The notes under the pieces: generated by a model | The model's input: the letters and a program-made list of their open reading frames with translations, nothing else | Told to the model about the DNA's origin: nothing | Databases searched by the model: none | DNA from: Clostridia bacterium | Lineage (GTDB): Bacteria > Bacillota > Clostridia > UMGS1810 | Length of the DNA: 39,881 nt | Assembly: GCA_017416845.1 (NCBI GenBank) | Contig: JAFQBA010000102.1 | Coordinates: 1 to 39,881 of the forward strand | Reading direction: 5' to 3' | Position numbers and translations under genes: made by a program | In this document: in pieces, positions 18,408-27,159 of the stretch | Numbering within the stretch: position 1 is the stretch's first letter | Layout: every line of letters begins with the position of its first letter

Positions 18408-18447
18408 TTGATATCGGACATTTTTCGCTATTTGTGTCCGTTATCAA
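18408..18447. promoter_or_regulatory. 13-bp inverted repeat, probable AraC-family regulator site
   Basis: TTGATATCGGACA (18408-18420) and TGTCCGTTATCAA (18435-18447) are inverted repeats matching at 12 of 13 positions, with a 14-base spacer. The site lies 2 bases upstream of the -35 box of the operon A promoter and between it and the divergent AraC gene. Confidence 0.6.
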
Positions 18448-18507
18448 TTTGATTTTACAGGTAATATAATGCAAGAATAACAAGTATTTACAACGCAAAA
18501 CTTATAT

Positions 18508-18536
18508 TTGACATATACACAGACTAATGCTATAAT
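18508..18536 (+). promoter_or_regulatory. Perfect-consensus sigma-A promoter of the first AraC gene
   Basis: TTGACA (18508-18513), a 17-base spacer, and TATAAT (18531-18536), i.e. both boxes exactly match consensus. Predicted transcription start is about 18543, only about 11 bases before the ATG at 18554. Confidence 0.8.
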
Positions 18537-18553
18537 CGAAAGTGGTGATACAT

Positions 18554-19474
18554 ATGAGAAAAAAAGAATTTGATGATTATACCGTTCACAAACATAAAGA
18601 ATTTGTTTTTAATCTGGAAAACACAAAATTCACCCATGTTTTAGATATTATCTCCGAAACGGAATCTGAAACTCCAAAGCCTTCAAGCAAACTGCATTCT
18701 CATCCATATTATGAACTTTACTATGTAATAGATAATGATTTTTATATGAATATCGAAGATAAAATTAGTATCTTTCACAAGGACGATATAATATGTGTAT
18801 CGCCTTTTGTAAATCACTATGCTCTCCCATCGCAAAATAATGTAGAGAAACCACTTGTGATAAACTTTACATTTGAAAAGAACGAATTAAAAACAAATCA
18901 CGATTTACACAAAAAAATCGTGAAACTTTTTTCAGGTCCGTATTTACACCTCACATCCTGTTCTATGCTATATCCAACAATTTATAAATTTGCGTTGCCA
19001 AGTGAAGATGCTATTAAAGCAAGTTTATTTGAGCATTCGGTAAACTTTTCGATTATCATTCTCAATCTTATTATGTTATCGTCAAAAAGCAATAATATTT
19101 ATTCACCGAATTTAGAAAAGAATCCCTTTTCATCAGAAAGTAACATCAGCAGACTAACCACCATCAGCAATATAATTAACAAACACTTCACCACCGGCAT
19201 TACGTTGCAAAACATTGCAGATACTCTTAATATGAGTACAAAACAAATCAGCCGAATCATTCACAAAGAATACGGTTGTACTTTTTATAGGCTTATTATT
19301 AATCTGCGAATAAATCAGGCAACAAAGATGCTTGTTTCAACAAATCTTTCGGTAACTGAAATATCACACCAAGTCGGATACGACTCAACAAGCAATTTTT
19401 ATAAGGCATTTAAAAAAATACACAATTGTATGCCGCTTGAATACAGAGAAAAGATGCAAGATAATAAAAAATGA
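18554..19474 (+). CDS. AraC-family transcriptional regulator (operon A side)
   Basis: A 306-aa cytoplasmic regulator. The N-terminal half has a cupin ligand-binding fold (SKLHSHPYYELYYVID, then DIICVSPFVNHYALPS). The C-terminal 100 residues are two helix-turn-helix motifs of the AraC/XylS type (ITLQNIADTLNMSTKQISRI and VTEISHQVGYDSTSNFYKAF, then MPLEYRE). I chose the ATG at 18554 preceded by GTGGTGAT; upstream GTG codons at 18542 and 18545 would make it leaderless. It is divergent from operon A and convergent with operon B, sharing a bidirectional terminator with it. By position it probably activates operon A in response to a sugar; the ligand is unknown. Confidence 0.92.
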   Translation: MRKKEFDDYTVHKHKEFVFNLENTKFTHVLDIISETESETPKPSSKLHSHPYYELYYVIDNDFYMNIEDKISIFHKDDIICVSPFVNHYALPSQNNVEKPLVINFTFEKNELKTNHDLHKKIVKLFSGPYLHLTSCSMLYPTIYKFALPSEDAIKASLFEHSVNFSIIILNLIMLSSKSNNIYSPNLEKNPFSSESNISRLTTISNIINKHFTTGITLQNIADTLNMSTKQISRIIHKEYGCTFYRLIINLRINQATKMLVSTNLSVTEISHQVGYDSTSNFYKAFKKIHNCMPLEYREKMQDNKK

Positions 19475-19480
19475 CAAAAG

Positions 19481-19517
19481 AAAAAACCTGCAATCCCTTA
19501 AGGACTACAGGTTTTTT
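19481..19517. terminator. Bidirectional intrinsic terminator between the AraC gene and operon B
   Basis: Arms AAAAAACCTG (19481-19490) and CAGGTTTTTT (19508-19517) pair perfectly, with a further partly paired inner stem around CCTTAAGG. There are A/T tracts on both outer sides, so it serves the plus-strand AraC gene and the minus-strand oxidoreductase gene. Confidence 0.9.
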
Positions 19518-19519
19518 GA

Positions 19520-20578
19520 TTAAACATTGTATTTAATTTCTACAGTTTTACCGGTAGCAGCAGATTCGACAACTGCACGACAAACGCACACAGTACGTCC
19601 TCCTTCGCGTCCATCCGTAACAAGCGGCCTGCCCTCTGTTACAGCAGCTATCATCTGTTCATGTTCTGCAGCAACATTATGATTATCAACCGAAACTATG
19701 ATTGAATGTTTAATAGCCTTTTCTTCCGTATCACCAAAATACCCACCCGCAAAGCATTCTCTGTCTTCACTCTTTTCAAGAAACACCTGCATCTCAGTAG
19801 AAGTGTTATCTACAATTATAGTACCTTTTGTACCATAAAGAACTGTTCTCATTGTATAGTTACGTTTGCATCCGATAGATGTAAATATCTTACCAATAAC
19901 ATCGTTTGGAAATTTGAGAATAGCAATAGTTGTATCCGGTACCGGCCAATCAGGGAGCATTTTGTGGTTGGAGTAGGCAGTAGTTTCAATAGGATCCCCG
20001 GCAATCCATCTAAGAAGATCTATAGCGTGACAAGCCCCACCGATGATAGGTTCACGATCTTTGTCTACACGCCAATCATCAACACCTCTTGCAAGAGAAT
20101 AGTCATGTGCATATTCACTTTCTACGAAATACAGTTCACCGATAAGTCCCGAATCAACAATTTCCTTGGCTTTTACAAAGCCGGGAGCACAACGACAAAC
20201 CTGACCAACCATAAGATATTTCCCGGCATCTTCTGCAGCTTTTACCATAGCTTCGCACTCTTCAGTAAAAAGAGACATAGGCTTTTCACACATAACATGT
20301 CTGCCGGATTTAAGAGCAGCTATAGTTATTGGAGCATGACTCTTATCCGATGTAGCTACTACAACGATGTCAATTTCTTCTTTTTCAAGCATTTCATTAT
20401 AATCGGTGTAACAAGTTGCATCATAGAGCTTATATTGCGTCTTTCTTTCTTCACATTTTTCAATATGTACATCACAAAGTGCAACAACTTTTATTCCGGT
20501 AATAAGCGACAGTGCATGCAAATGAGCATTACCGAACTCTCCACATCCTACAACAGCATATCTAAGTTCTTTTTGCAT
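19520..20578 (-). CDS. Gfo/Idh/MocA-family NAD(P)-dependent oxidoreductase (operon B copy, last gene)
   Basis: A 352-aa cytosolic enzyme, full family length. The Rossmann motif is AVVGCGEFGNAH, the conserved lysine motif is CEKPMSL (about residue 97), and the catalytic motif is GGACHAIDLLRW. Long blocks are identical to the operon A copy at 3410-4465 (FVESEYAHDYS, FTSIGCKRNYTMR, YGTKGTI), about 60% overall by eye. The ATG at 20578 has GAAAGGAAG 9 bases upstream. The gene follows the SLH gene after 30 bases and ends just before the bidirectional terminator. The same enzyme type ending or nearly ending each operon suggests it handles a product common to both glycans, probably a keto-sugar or uronate derivative (inference). 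Confidence 0.9.
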   Translation of the reverse strand: MQKELRYAVVGCGEFGNAHLHALSLITGIKVVALCDVHIEKCEERKTQYKLYDATCYTDYNEMLEKEEIDIVVVATSDKSHAPITIAALKSGRHVMCEKPMSLFTEECEAMVKAAEDAGKYLMVGQVCRCAPGFVKAKEIVDSGLIGELYFVESEYAHDYSLARGVDDWRVDKDREPIIGGACHAIDLLRWIAGDPIETTAYSNHKMLPDWPVPDTTIAILKFPNDVIGKIFTSIGCKRNYTMRTVLYGTKGTIIVDNTSTEMQVFLEKSEDRECFAGGYFGDTEEKAIKHSIIVSVDNHNVAAEHEQMIAAVTEGRPLVTDGREGGRTVCVCRAVVESAATGKTVEIKYNV

Positions 20579-20608
20579 TTTAAAATACTTCCTTTCAATT
20601 GTAAAAAA

Positions 20609-23236
20609 TCAATTGTATATTATTAACGTTCCAGGATTTGTATAGGCACTGAACATCAGAACCTTAGAAAAATCCACTTCAGAGCTGCAATAATCAACTA
20701 TATCTGAGGTTGTTGCAACAGAAACAGTTGTTTTGCCTTTTTTCTCACTAATGCGATATATATCATATGACGAAGGTATTATAGACTCTACATCCGAAAT
20801 CCCCAACTTGATATCCGGAGTATTCAAATCAACCTGAGTAAGTCTTACCACACCATCCATAGATGAATACACATTAGCCTTCATCATACGGTCAGAATTA
20901 TCAAAATTCGTACCAACACTCATATTATTTTTTAAGTAATCATTTTCTCTTTCGTAGTAGAGATCTATCTCATTTACAATGGTACCCGTGCTGTCAAGCC
21001 CGAGTTTAATAACATCGCCACACGTAAGAGTGTGATTTTGGTTTGAATCTGAGATAGACTTAAGGTTGTAAAGGACAGATTCATCAGAAATAATATAAGA
21101 TAAATATTTTCCACCTGAGTATCCCCATAAACGGACAACACTATCTCCATCTTCGTTAAGAGTATGGCTCATATTTTCAACAATAAATACCGGAGTATTT
21201 GATGAAATTGAAGATGTTCCGCCGTTCATTACAATTGCATCAGCAAAATGTCCGCCTTCCTTAACGGTATATGCTTTTACAAGATATGTTCTGTCATGGG
21301 AGAATATCGATTTGTTATATACATGATACGCATCTTCATCTCCGACATCATCAGGTATCATAAATATAGTTGTGTCTACCGATATGGGAACCTTGGCACC
21401 GAGAACAGCTTGATAACTATTGTACATAAGCTGAGTCGGTAAGTCATACAAAACCTCGAGAGCATCGTTTGATCCATTTTCGGATTTACGAACCGTATCA
21501 ATTGCTTTTAATTCACCATGGGACAAATAATAACTTATAATCTGTGGCTGTACAACTCCATTTTCCGAAAGAAGATCAATTATTTCTTCGCTTTTTGCAG
21601 TCCTACCATCTGCAATAAACTTCTTGGAAACCCTACAGGTAACTATCTCATTATCTTCAGTAAGCATCTTTACAAAAATACCACCATCAAGAGAGTTAGA
21701 TGTATACATATCCATAAAATATGCAAATTTATATGAATTTTGATACGCTTTAAAACTGGCTATATCACCATTAATATCCAACATGAACAATCCATTCTGA
21801 CCTAACGAGAGTTGCCCCACACCTTTTTTGAAGTTTGAAGCGAGTTTATACGAATAACCATCTATAGCAACAGTTCCGTTGGCCGAATTAATCGCTTCTA
21901 CCGTCCCTTCGACTTCTTTATTAGATAAAGTAAGACATACCATCTTTTTGTCTTTACTTTCTATTGCACTGACCACATCATACGGAGAGAGTTCTCTAAA
22001 GTCCATAACATTACCAAGTTGGTCGACAAATATGATATCACCTGATTCATCTCCGTAGAAATTACCATTACCATACATATCATAAATAATCTTTTTATCT
22101 GCATTTACGGACTTAACAACATAATTTTTATGACATGTAATAGATGCTATGTCTATTATATTATCAGCTCCGGCATCTATGAAATCAATAGTCGTACCAT
22201 ATGAAATAAAATCAGAGCTATCAAATTCGCAATAAAGTCGTCCGTTATAAACAACATCTGTAGACAATGCCAGTTTCATCCTTTTCTCTTTACCTTCAGA
22301 TTCATAGATAATAGTATTGTTATCTATAGAAACTATATTTTCCGCACGGACTGTTGTAACTTTATTTTCATCGATATGAGGATCTATTGCAACAATTCTA
22401 TTCGATAATGTGTCATAATAAAATGTCACATCATAACCAAAGTACAATGAAAAATTATTATCATCTTTAGTACGATAACACGTATTATCTATTACAATCT
22501 CATTGTATTGAAGCGGTTCTATATCAAGAGCTTGCTTGCCGTAAACAGCATTTATACACCCTTCGTATGTTTCAATATTATGGTATGTACTCAGAAGCGT
22601 ATTTTTACCATCTGTGCTCAATGACATACCTTCGGAAGTTATGGCGGATACCTCCAAAAGCTTTATGTTAAGGGCAGCAGCAAGCATCTTTATGACATCG
22701 CCGTATTTGGCTCGTTTATTATAGTCTGTAATCGCCATTTCATCAAAAAGTTCAGCTTTATCGGCAACGGTAATATAACCGTACGGATATCCCCCGTATG
22801 CAAGTGCTAACTCGTCATATCCGAGCGCAGACATAATTACTTTGATCACTTGTGCATAAGTCAAATATGCATCAGGCTTGAAATTTCCGTACCCATCTCC
22901 GGTCATAATACCAAATTGATTTACATTGAGAACAGCATAGTAATGCCTGTGAGAAGGCGATAAATCAATGAAAGGCGACGGTTCATCAATATTTGATGTT
23001 CCAAGTTTACTATATCCCATATATACATTTAAAATATATGCCAACTCACTACGCTTCATAGTTTTTTCAGCTCTGAAAGTTTTAACAAAATCATCGGGAA
23101 GGAGTCTCAAATCTGCTAAAAGAGTAAATTCTTCATCGCAGGAAGATGTTTCGTCGTATGCAAAGACAGATATACCCGCTGCAGCTACCCAAAAAACGGC
23201 AATCGCAACCATAAGTGCCAACAACTTCCTTATCAT
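20609..23236 (-). CDS. Large secreted protein with N-terminal SLH domains (second of SLH pair B)
   Basis: An 875-aa secreted protein. A signal peptide (MIRKLLALMVAIAVFWVAAA) is followed by SLH repeats at about residues 35-200 (SPFIDLSPSHRHYYAVLNVN, GDGYGNFKPDAYLTYAQVIK), then about 670 residues of beta-rich repeating units (for example EVEGTVEAINSANGTVAIDG) without a recognised catalytic motif. It is the paralogue of the 850-aa protein at 8484-11036, with similar architecture and C-terminal tail (FSKVLMFSAYTNPGTLIIY). The ATG at 23236 lies 5 bases after the stop of its partner, with the SD GGAGG located inside the partner's last codons. I infer cell-wall attachment through secondary polymer and a scaffold role. 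Confidence 0.83.
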   Translation of the reverse strand: MIRKLLALMVAIAVFWVAAAGISVFAYDETSSCDEEFTLLADLRLLPDDFVKTFRAEKTMKRSELAYILNVYMGYSKLGTSNIDEPSPFIDLSPSHRHYYAVLNVNQFGIMTGDGYGNFKPDAYLTYAQVIKVIMSALGYDELALAYGGYPYGYITVADKAELFDEMAITDYNKRAKYGDVIKMLAAALNIKLLEVSAITSEGMSLSTDGKNTLLSTYHNIETYEGCINAVYGKQALDIEPLQYNEIVIDNTCYRTKDDNNFSLYFGYDVTFYYDTLSNRIVAIDPHIDENKVTTVRAENIVSIDNNTIIYESEGKEKRMKLALSTDVVYNGRLYCEFDSSDFISYGTTIDFIDAGADNIIDIASITCHKNYVVKSVNADKKIIYDMYGNGNFYGDESGDIIFVDQLGNVMDFRELSPYDVVSAIESKDKKMVCLTLSNKEVEGTVEAINSANGTVAIDGYSYKLASNFKKGVGQLSLGQNGLFMLDINGDIASFKAYQNSYKFAYFMDMYTSNSLDGGIFVKMLTEDNEIVTCRVSKKFIADGRTAKSEEIIDLLSENGVVQPQIISYYLSHGELKAIDTVRKSENGSNDALEVLYDLPTQLMYNSYQAVLGAKVPISVDTTIFMIPDDVGDEDAYHVYNKSIFSHDRTYLVKAYTVKEGGHFADAIVMNGGTSSISSNTPVFIVENMSHTLNEDGDSVVRLWGYSGGKYLSYIISDESVLYNLKSISDSNQNHTLTCGDVIKLGLDSTGTIVNEIDLYYERENDYLKNNMSVGTNFDNSDRMMKANVYSSMDGVVRLTQVDLNTPDIKLGISDVESIIPSSYDIYRISEKKGKTTVSVATTSDIVDYCSSEVDFSKVLMFSAYTNPGTLIIYN

Positions 23237-23241
23237 ATCAA

Positions 23242-24915
23242 TTACCCCTCCTTTTTAAGAACTTCGTATATCACTTTTGCCGCTTGAGCACGAGTCGTGC
23301 TCTCAAAAGGCGCAAAACTTCCGTCCTCATAGCCATTGATTATACCTCCGGACACCATTTTTTCAACAGAATCCGTAGCATAATCGGAAATCAGTGCAGT
23401 ATCACTAACGGAAGCTTTCTCCACATCATCGAGTACGATGCCCGCTGCATCAACTGCACGATTAAGCATAACAGCCATATCCTGACGAGTTATGAGCAAT
23501 CCCATACCAAATTTACTTTCTGTAACACCATTCACTATCCCAAGCTTTACAGCAGTACAAATGTATGGGTAACTCCAATGAGAAGACGAAACATCAGAAA
23601 AATCCAATGTCGCAGAAGTATCAATCTCAAACAATGCACCTACGAGAATTTTTACGAATTCTTCTCTTAATATGGTTCGTGAAGGTGCAAAAATCCCATC
23701 AGCAACACCATTTACTACTCCACGCTGTGCAAGTGAAACTATAGCTTCTTTTGCCCATAATGCACCATCCAAATCGGCAAAATCACAATTTGGTTGGACA
23801 GGTATACCGGTGACGGAATTTGCTGTAGGATTGTTTACAACAACATTAACTGATGAGCCTGAAGTCACAGAAGAACCTCCACCCGAAGGTGATTTTTCCT
23901 TACCTTTCTCTGTTTTACGTACCTCTGAGTGAAGTGCTTTGCATAGTTCGGCAGCACTTTGATAATTCCCCTTCATAATAATAAGGTTAACATTCTTTTT
24001 ATTTGTCAGATTATAATAATCACCAAATTCCTCACCAAGCCATTGTTCACAAACACGAAGTATGCTTTCAACATGCTGATGACCATCTACATTTTTGATT
24101 GAATATAAAAACAAACTTTCTGCAAAAGCATCAATATATTCATCTGCAGTCAAAAGTTCTTCTGCATCCAAAGAACTATAGATTTTCGACTTTTCATTTT
24201 TCGTAAGATATTTATCGAAAAGTTCAAAATTAGGAATTTGATTTTCATATGCAAAGCGGTATGTTTCAATTGCACTGCTCACCTCATCAGCTTCGGAACC
24301 AAAGCCAATCATTGTAGCTGTGACACCTAGCTCCACATAATCCTTAAGTGTCTGCACATCCGAAAATCCACTACCCACAAAATCCACTACAGTCAATGCA
24401 AATTCCTGCGGATATACATCAAATGCGCTCACATTTATACCGAGAATATCAGAATATGCATTAAGCAACGCAAGTCTATCATAATTTGAAAGTTTTTCGT
24501 TATTGAATTGATTGAGAAAATCCTCTTCTAAACTCGGTGATACATAAACAATCGCATCTTTATAGAAAACAGCATCATCCCCTTGAGCCTTTGCTCTTAC
24601 CGAATATTTCCCAGATTCATTACCAAGACAGAAACTAAAATTCACATAGCCCGATTTATCAGCCCTAACTTCTTTAATGTAAGCAATAACTTCAGCTATA
24701 TTTGAAGGGGTGAGCGAAGCAATATCTGCCTCGCTCTTACCGGGTTTTAACACTTCTACCGCCACTTTTTTGCCCTGTGCATTTTCAAGACGGATGCTGA
24801 CGGTCACAACAGATGTATCTGTATCCACAGATACATCTATATCTGCAAATGCTGATCCGGAAAAACAAAATGTACCAAAACAGATTATCGACAGTATTAG
24901 AATCAGCCTTTTCAT
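23242..24915 (-). CDS. Secreted protein with three C-terminal SLH domains (first of SLH pair B)
   Basis: A 557-aa surface protein. A signal peptide (MKRLILILSIICFGTFCFSG) precedes an Ig-like domain (VTVSIRLENAQGKKVAVEVL), a helical region (about 130-330), and a Gly/Ser linker (SPSGGGSSVTSGSSVNVVV). Three SLH domains run from about 385 to the end (VVNGVADGIFAPSRTILREE, IVNGVTESKFGMGLLITRQD, IINGYEDGSFAPFESTTRAQ). Same order and size as its operon A paralogue (11033-12703). The ATG at 24915 is preceded by GAAAGGAG. It is 28 bases after the LamG protein gene. Likely a wall anchor for operon B products. Confidence 0.9.
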   Translation of the reverse strand: MKRLILILSIICFGTFCFSGSAFADIDVSVDTDTSVVTVSIRLENAQGKKVAVEVLKPGKSEADIASLTPSNIAEVIAYIKEVRADKSGYVNFSFCLGNESGKYSVRAKAQGDDAVFYKDAIVYVSPSLEEDFLNQFNNEKLSNYDRLALLNAYSDILGINVSAFDVYPQEFALTVVDFVGSGFSDVQTLKDYVELGVTATMIGFGSEADEVSSAIETYRFAYENQIPNFELFDKYLTKNEKSKIYSSLDAEELLTADEYIDAFAESLFLYSIKNVDGHQHVESILRVCEQWLGEEFGDYYNLTNKKNVNLIIMKGNYQSAAELCKALHSEVRKTEKGKEKSPSGGGSSVTSGSSVNVVVNNPTANSVTGIPVQPNCDFADLDGALWAKEAIVSLAQRGVVNGVADGIFAPSRTILREEFVKILVGALFEIDTSATLDFSDVSSSHWSYPYICTAVKLGIVNGVTESKFGMGLLITRQDMAVMLNRAVDAAGIVLDDVEKASVSDTALISDYATDSVEKMVSGGIINGYEDGSFAPFESTTRAQAAKVIYEVLKKEG

Positions 24916-24943
24916 GTAATTCTCCTTTCAGTTACAATCATCA

Positions 24944-27145
24944 TTATTGCAATGAAGCAACAGTCTGAACAGGGATGAGTTTATCATCAAACAAGAATGC
25001 ACGAACTTCATAGTTTTCATAATCAGAAGGAACATTCACCTTCGCAACAAAGTCCTTAGCAAAACCTTCAGGCTGTACCGGAATAACACTAACATCCACT
25101 AATTCTCTGCCTGTTTTGTTGTAAAGAGCAAGGAAAAGAGTAAGTTTTGTTTCATTTCCGTATACCTGTCCACTCAATGTTGCAGTTATCTCACCGGGTG
25201 TAAGTGAATTTACAGAGTATTCCACATCAGAAATATCAAGTTTAGTCCAAGATGCTTCATTTGCACTCTGAAGTTTTACATTATCCACACCGTATACTGT
25301 AACGCCTTCTTTAAAATCATTAATTACAACAAAATTCACTCTTGTGATTTTTTTGTTAATGTTTGCAGTTCCCCATGTACCACGGCTTGTTCCGTTATCC
25401 TCCACAGATGCATAAATCTGACCCGTATACTGGTTGAAAATCACAGTGTAATCATACCATTTGCCGATTTGTGCACAGAAATTAGGAATAACATTTTCAT
25501 TCATATTAGCATTGCCTACATATACTCTTCCATCAGCATCGATGGTAAGAACAGAATGTTCTCCTTCGTCACCACGCAAATAGAGAGTTTTTGCCTGATT
25601 GTTATCATCAATTTTAAGCGAGAAAGTAAGCTTTAACGTATCTGCCTCAACTTCATCGTTGATTGCGTACAATTCTTTGTAAAACTCAGTGAAGACCCCC
25701 GCGCCCGCTGTAACGGAAGCATATCTGTTACCATCGCTTTCTTTTATCATAACGGAAGAATTATTTGCAAGGGGCGCTACACTTCTCCAGTCATTTACAA
25801 CTGTACCCGAAAGTTCTGTATTGATATCGAAATTGTCAAAGGTTTCTGTACCAAAAAATACAACATCTTTTTCATATTCTGACTTAGATTCCGTAGCACA
25901 AAGTGCTATGTCGTCTAAATTCCACACGCCGGCACTTTCTGAAGCTGTTTCCATCTGAACAAAGTTAATGCGCCATACGCCGCCACTCTGCTTAGTATCA
26001 TATCCCTGCGCTTCGTATATTTTGTCTCCATCTTTAAGAACTACAGACACATAACCGGTTGAAGGAGTAACATTAATAGTCACTTCGTACCACTTTCCGG
26101 TTGTATATTTAAAGTTACGAAGACAAGTATTACCTGCTTTAACATATCCGTCTCCGGTAAAATACAAATAATAATATTCTCCGGAACTTCTAACCATAAT
26201 TCTACGGTCACACATTCCGGTAAACATTGTTTTGAACGATAAACTCAAACCTTCGGTATAAGTTGCATTACCATAAGCTGCAAAATCATTCAAAAATTCA
26301 CATACTTTAGTTCCGGGTGCATATTCCACATATTTATTACCATCTTCTTCAACCACCTTGGCGTATGAGTTACTTCCGCCGTTTGCGGCAAAACGCCATC
26401 CGTCAGTTGCAGTTGTAAATTCTGTTCCTTCTGCCAATGAGCTAAAATTAGAATTTATTACCTGTTCTTCAATGGCAGGAATAACACTAACTTCAAGATC
26501 ATCCAGTCCCCACTCGGAGGTCTGAGGAATATATGCCATAGGTGTGAAAAAGTCTACTCTGAATAGTCCTCTGTTATCCGCTGTGCCGTAACCATCTTGA
26601 GTGTATGTAGTTCCCTCAGAATCTGTAATTGAAAATACAACATAGCCTGTTGATGGGTTAAAATCAACAGCAAAATTATACCACTCGCCTGTGTTATATG
26701 TAAATCCGGGCATTGCAGATGAACCTACGGTTACAGTCCTATCCCTGTTGAAATAAAGATAATATGCTTCTGCACTACCTCTGAGTATCAATACTCTTGT
26801 CATATAATCATCATGAAAATATGTTTTTCCGGTAATTCGAATACTTTTAACAACCGAATCATCTATATTGGTAAAATCATTTAAAAATTCGTTATACCCA
26901 CCGGTATTGTTTATGAGTTTAACATACTTGTTACCGTTTGCTTCTTGTACAATACAACCGCTTTCGGCTGCCCCTTGTCGTTTCCAACCGTTAGTAATTT
27001 TTTCTTGGTTACCAAGAGCCATACCGCCTTCAAGCGATTCAAAATCAGTAAACGGAACAATGATTCCGCTATCTGATGCAAATGTCGAAGGTATTACAGA
27101 ACAAAGAATTGCAAGTGTGCATAATATTGCCAATAATTTTTTCAT
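24944..27145 (-). CDS. Secreted protein with three LamG/concanavalin-like repeats and the shared C-terminal module
   Basis: A 733-aa secreted protein with no enzymatic motif. The signal peptide is MKKLLAILCTLAILCSVIPS. Three repeats of about 200 residues follow (about 28-225, 235-435, 445-640). Each opens with an FxxLxxG/FDNFDxNTEL-type strand, has a KYV/RYA...EFLNDF block, a TGKWYE/TGEWYN/IGKWYD step and TGYVS/TGQIYASV, and ends near WGLDDLEV/WNLDDIAL/YGVDNVKL. The last 90 residues are the shared module (SLTPGEITATLSG ... LFLALYNKTGREL ... YEVRAFLFD). The ATG at 27145 has AAAGGAG 9 bases upstream. By fold it is a glycan-binding protein; it has no anchor of its own. Confidence 0.84.
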   Translation of the reverse strand: MKKLLAILCTLAILCSVIPSTFASDSGIIVPFTDFESLEGGMALGNQEKITNGWKRQGAAESGCIVQEANGNKYVKLINNTGGYNEFLNDFTNIDDSVVKSIRITGKTYFHDDYMTRVLILRGSAEAYYLYFNRDRTVTVGSSAMPGFTYNTGEWYNFAVDFNPSTGYVVFSITDSEGTTYTQDGYGTADNRGLFRVDFFTPMAYIPQTSEWGLDDLEVSVIPAIEEQVINSNFSSLAEGTEFTTATDGWRFAANGGSNSYAKVVEEDGNKYVEYAPGTKVCEFLNDFAAYGNATYTEGLSLSFKTMFTGMCDRRIMVRSSGEYYYLYFTGDGYVKAGNTCLRNFKYTTGKWYEVTINVTPSTGYVSVVLKDGDKIYEAQGYDTKQSGGVWRINFVQMETASESAGVWNLDDIALCATESKSEYEKDVVFFGTETFDNFDINTELSGTVVNDWRSVAPLANNSSVMIKESDGNRYASVTAGAGVFTEFYKELYAINDEVEADTLKLTFSLKIDDNNQAKTLYLRGDEGEHSVLTIDADGRVYVGNANMNENVIPNFCAQIGKWYDYTVIFNQYTGQIYASVEDNGTSRGTWGTANINKKITRVNFVVINDFKEGVTVYGVDNVKLQSANEASWTKLDISDVEYSVNSLTPGEITATLSGQVYGNETKLTLFLALYNKTGRELVDVSVIPVQPEGFAKDFVAKVNVPSDYENYEVRAFLFDDKLIPVQTVASLQ

Positions 27146-27159
27146 ATTAATCTACTCCT

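Noticed and set aside
20596..20616. CAATTG...CAATTG inverted repeat between the SLH gene and the oxidoreductase gene as a terminator
   Set aside because: Weak AT-only stem, no proper tail, and it lies within a short co-transcribed gap next to a good ribosome binding site.
19706..20626. Plus-strand open frame of 306 codons opposite the oxidoreductase gene
   Set aside because: Antisense shadow: the minus-strand frame has clear Gfo/Idh/MocA motifs and this one has low-complexity F/Y/S/T/I-rich sequence.
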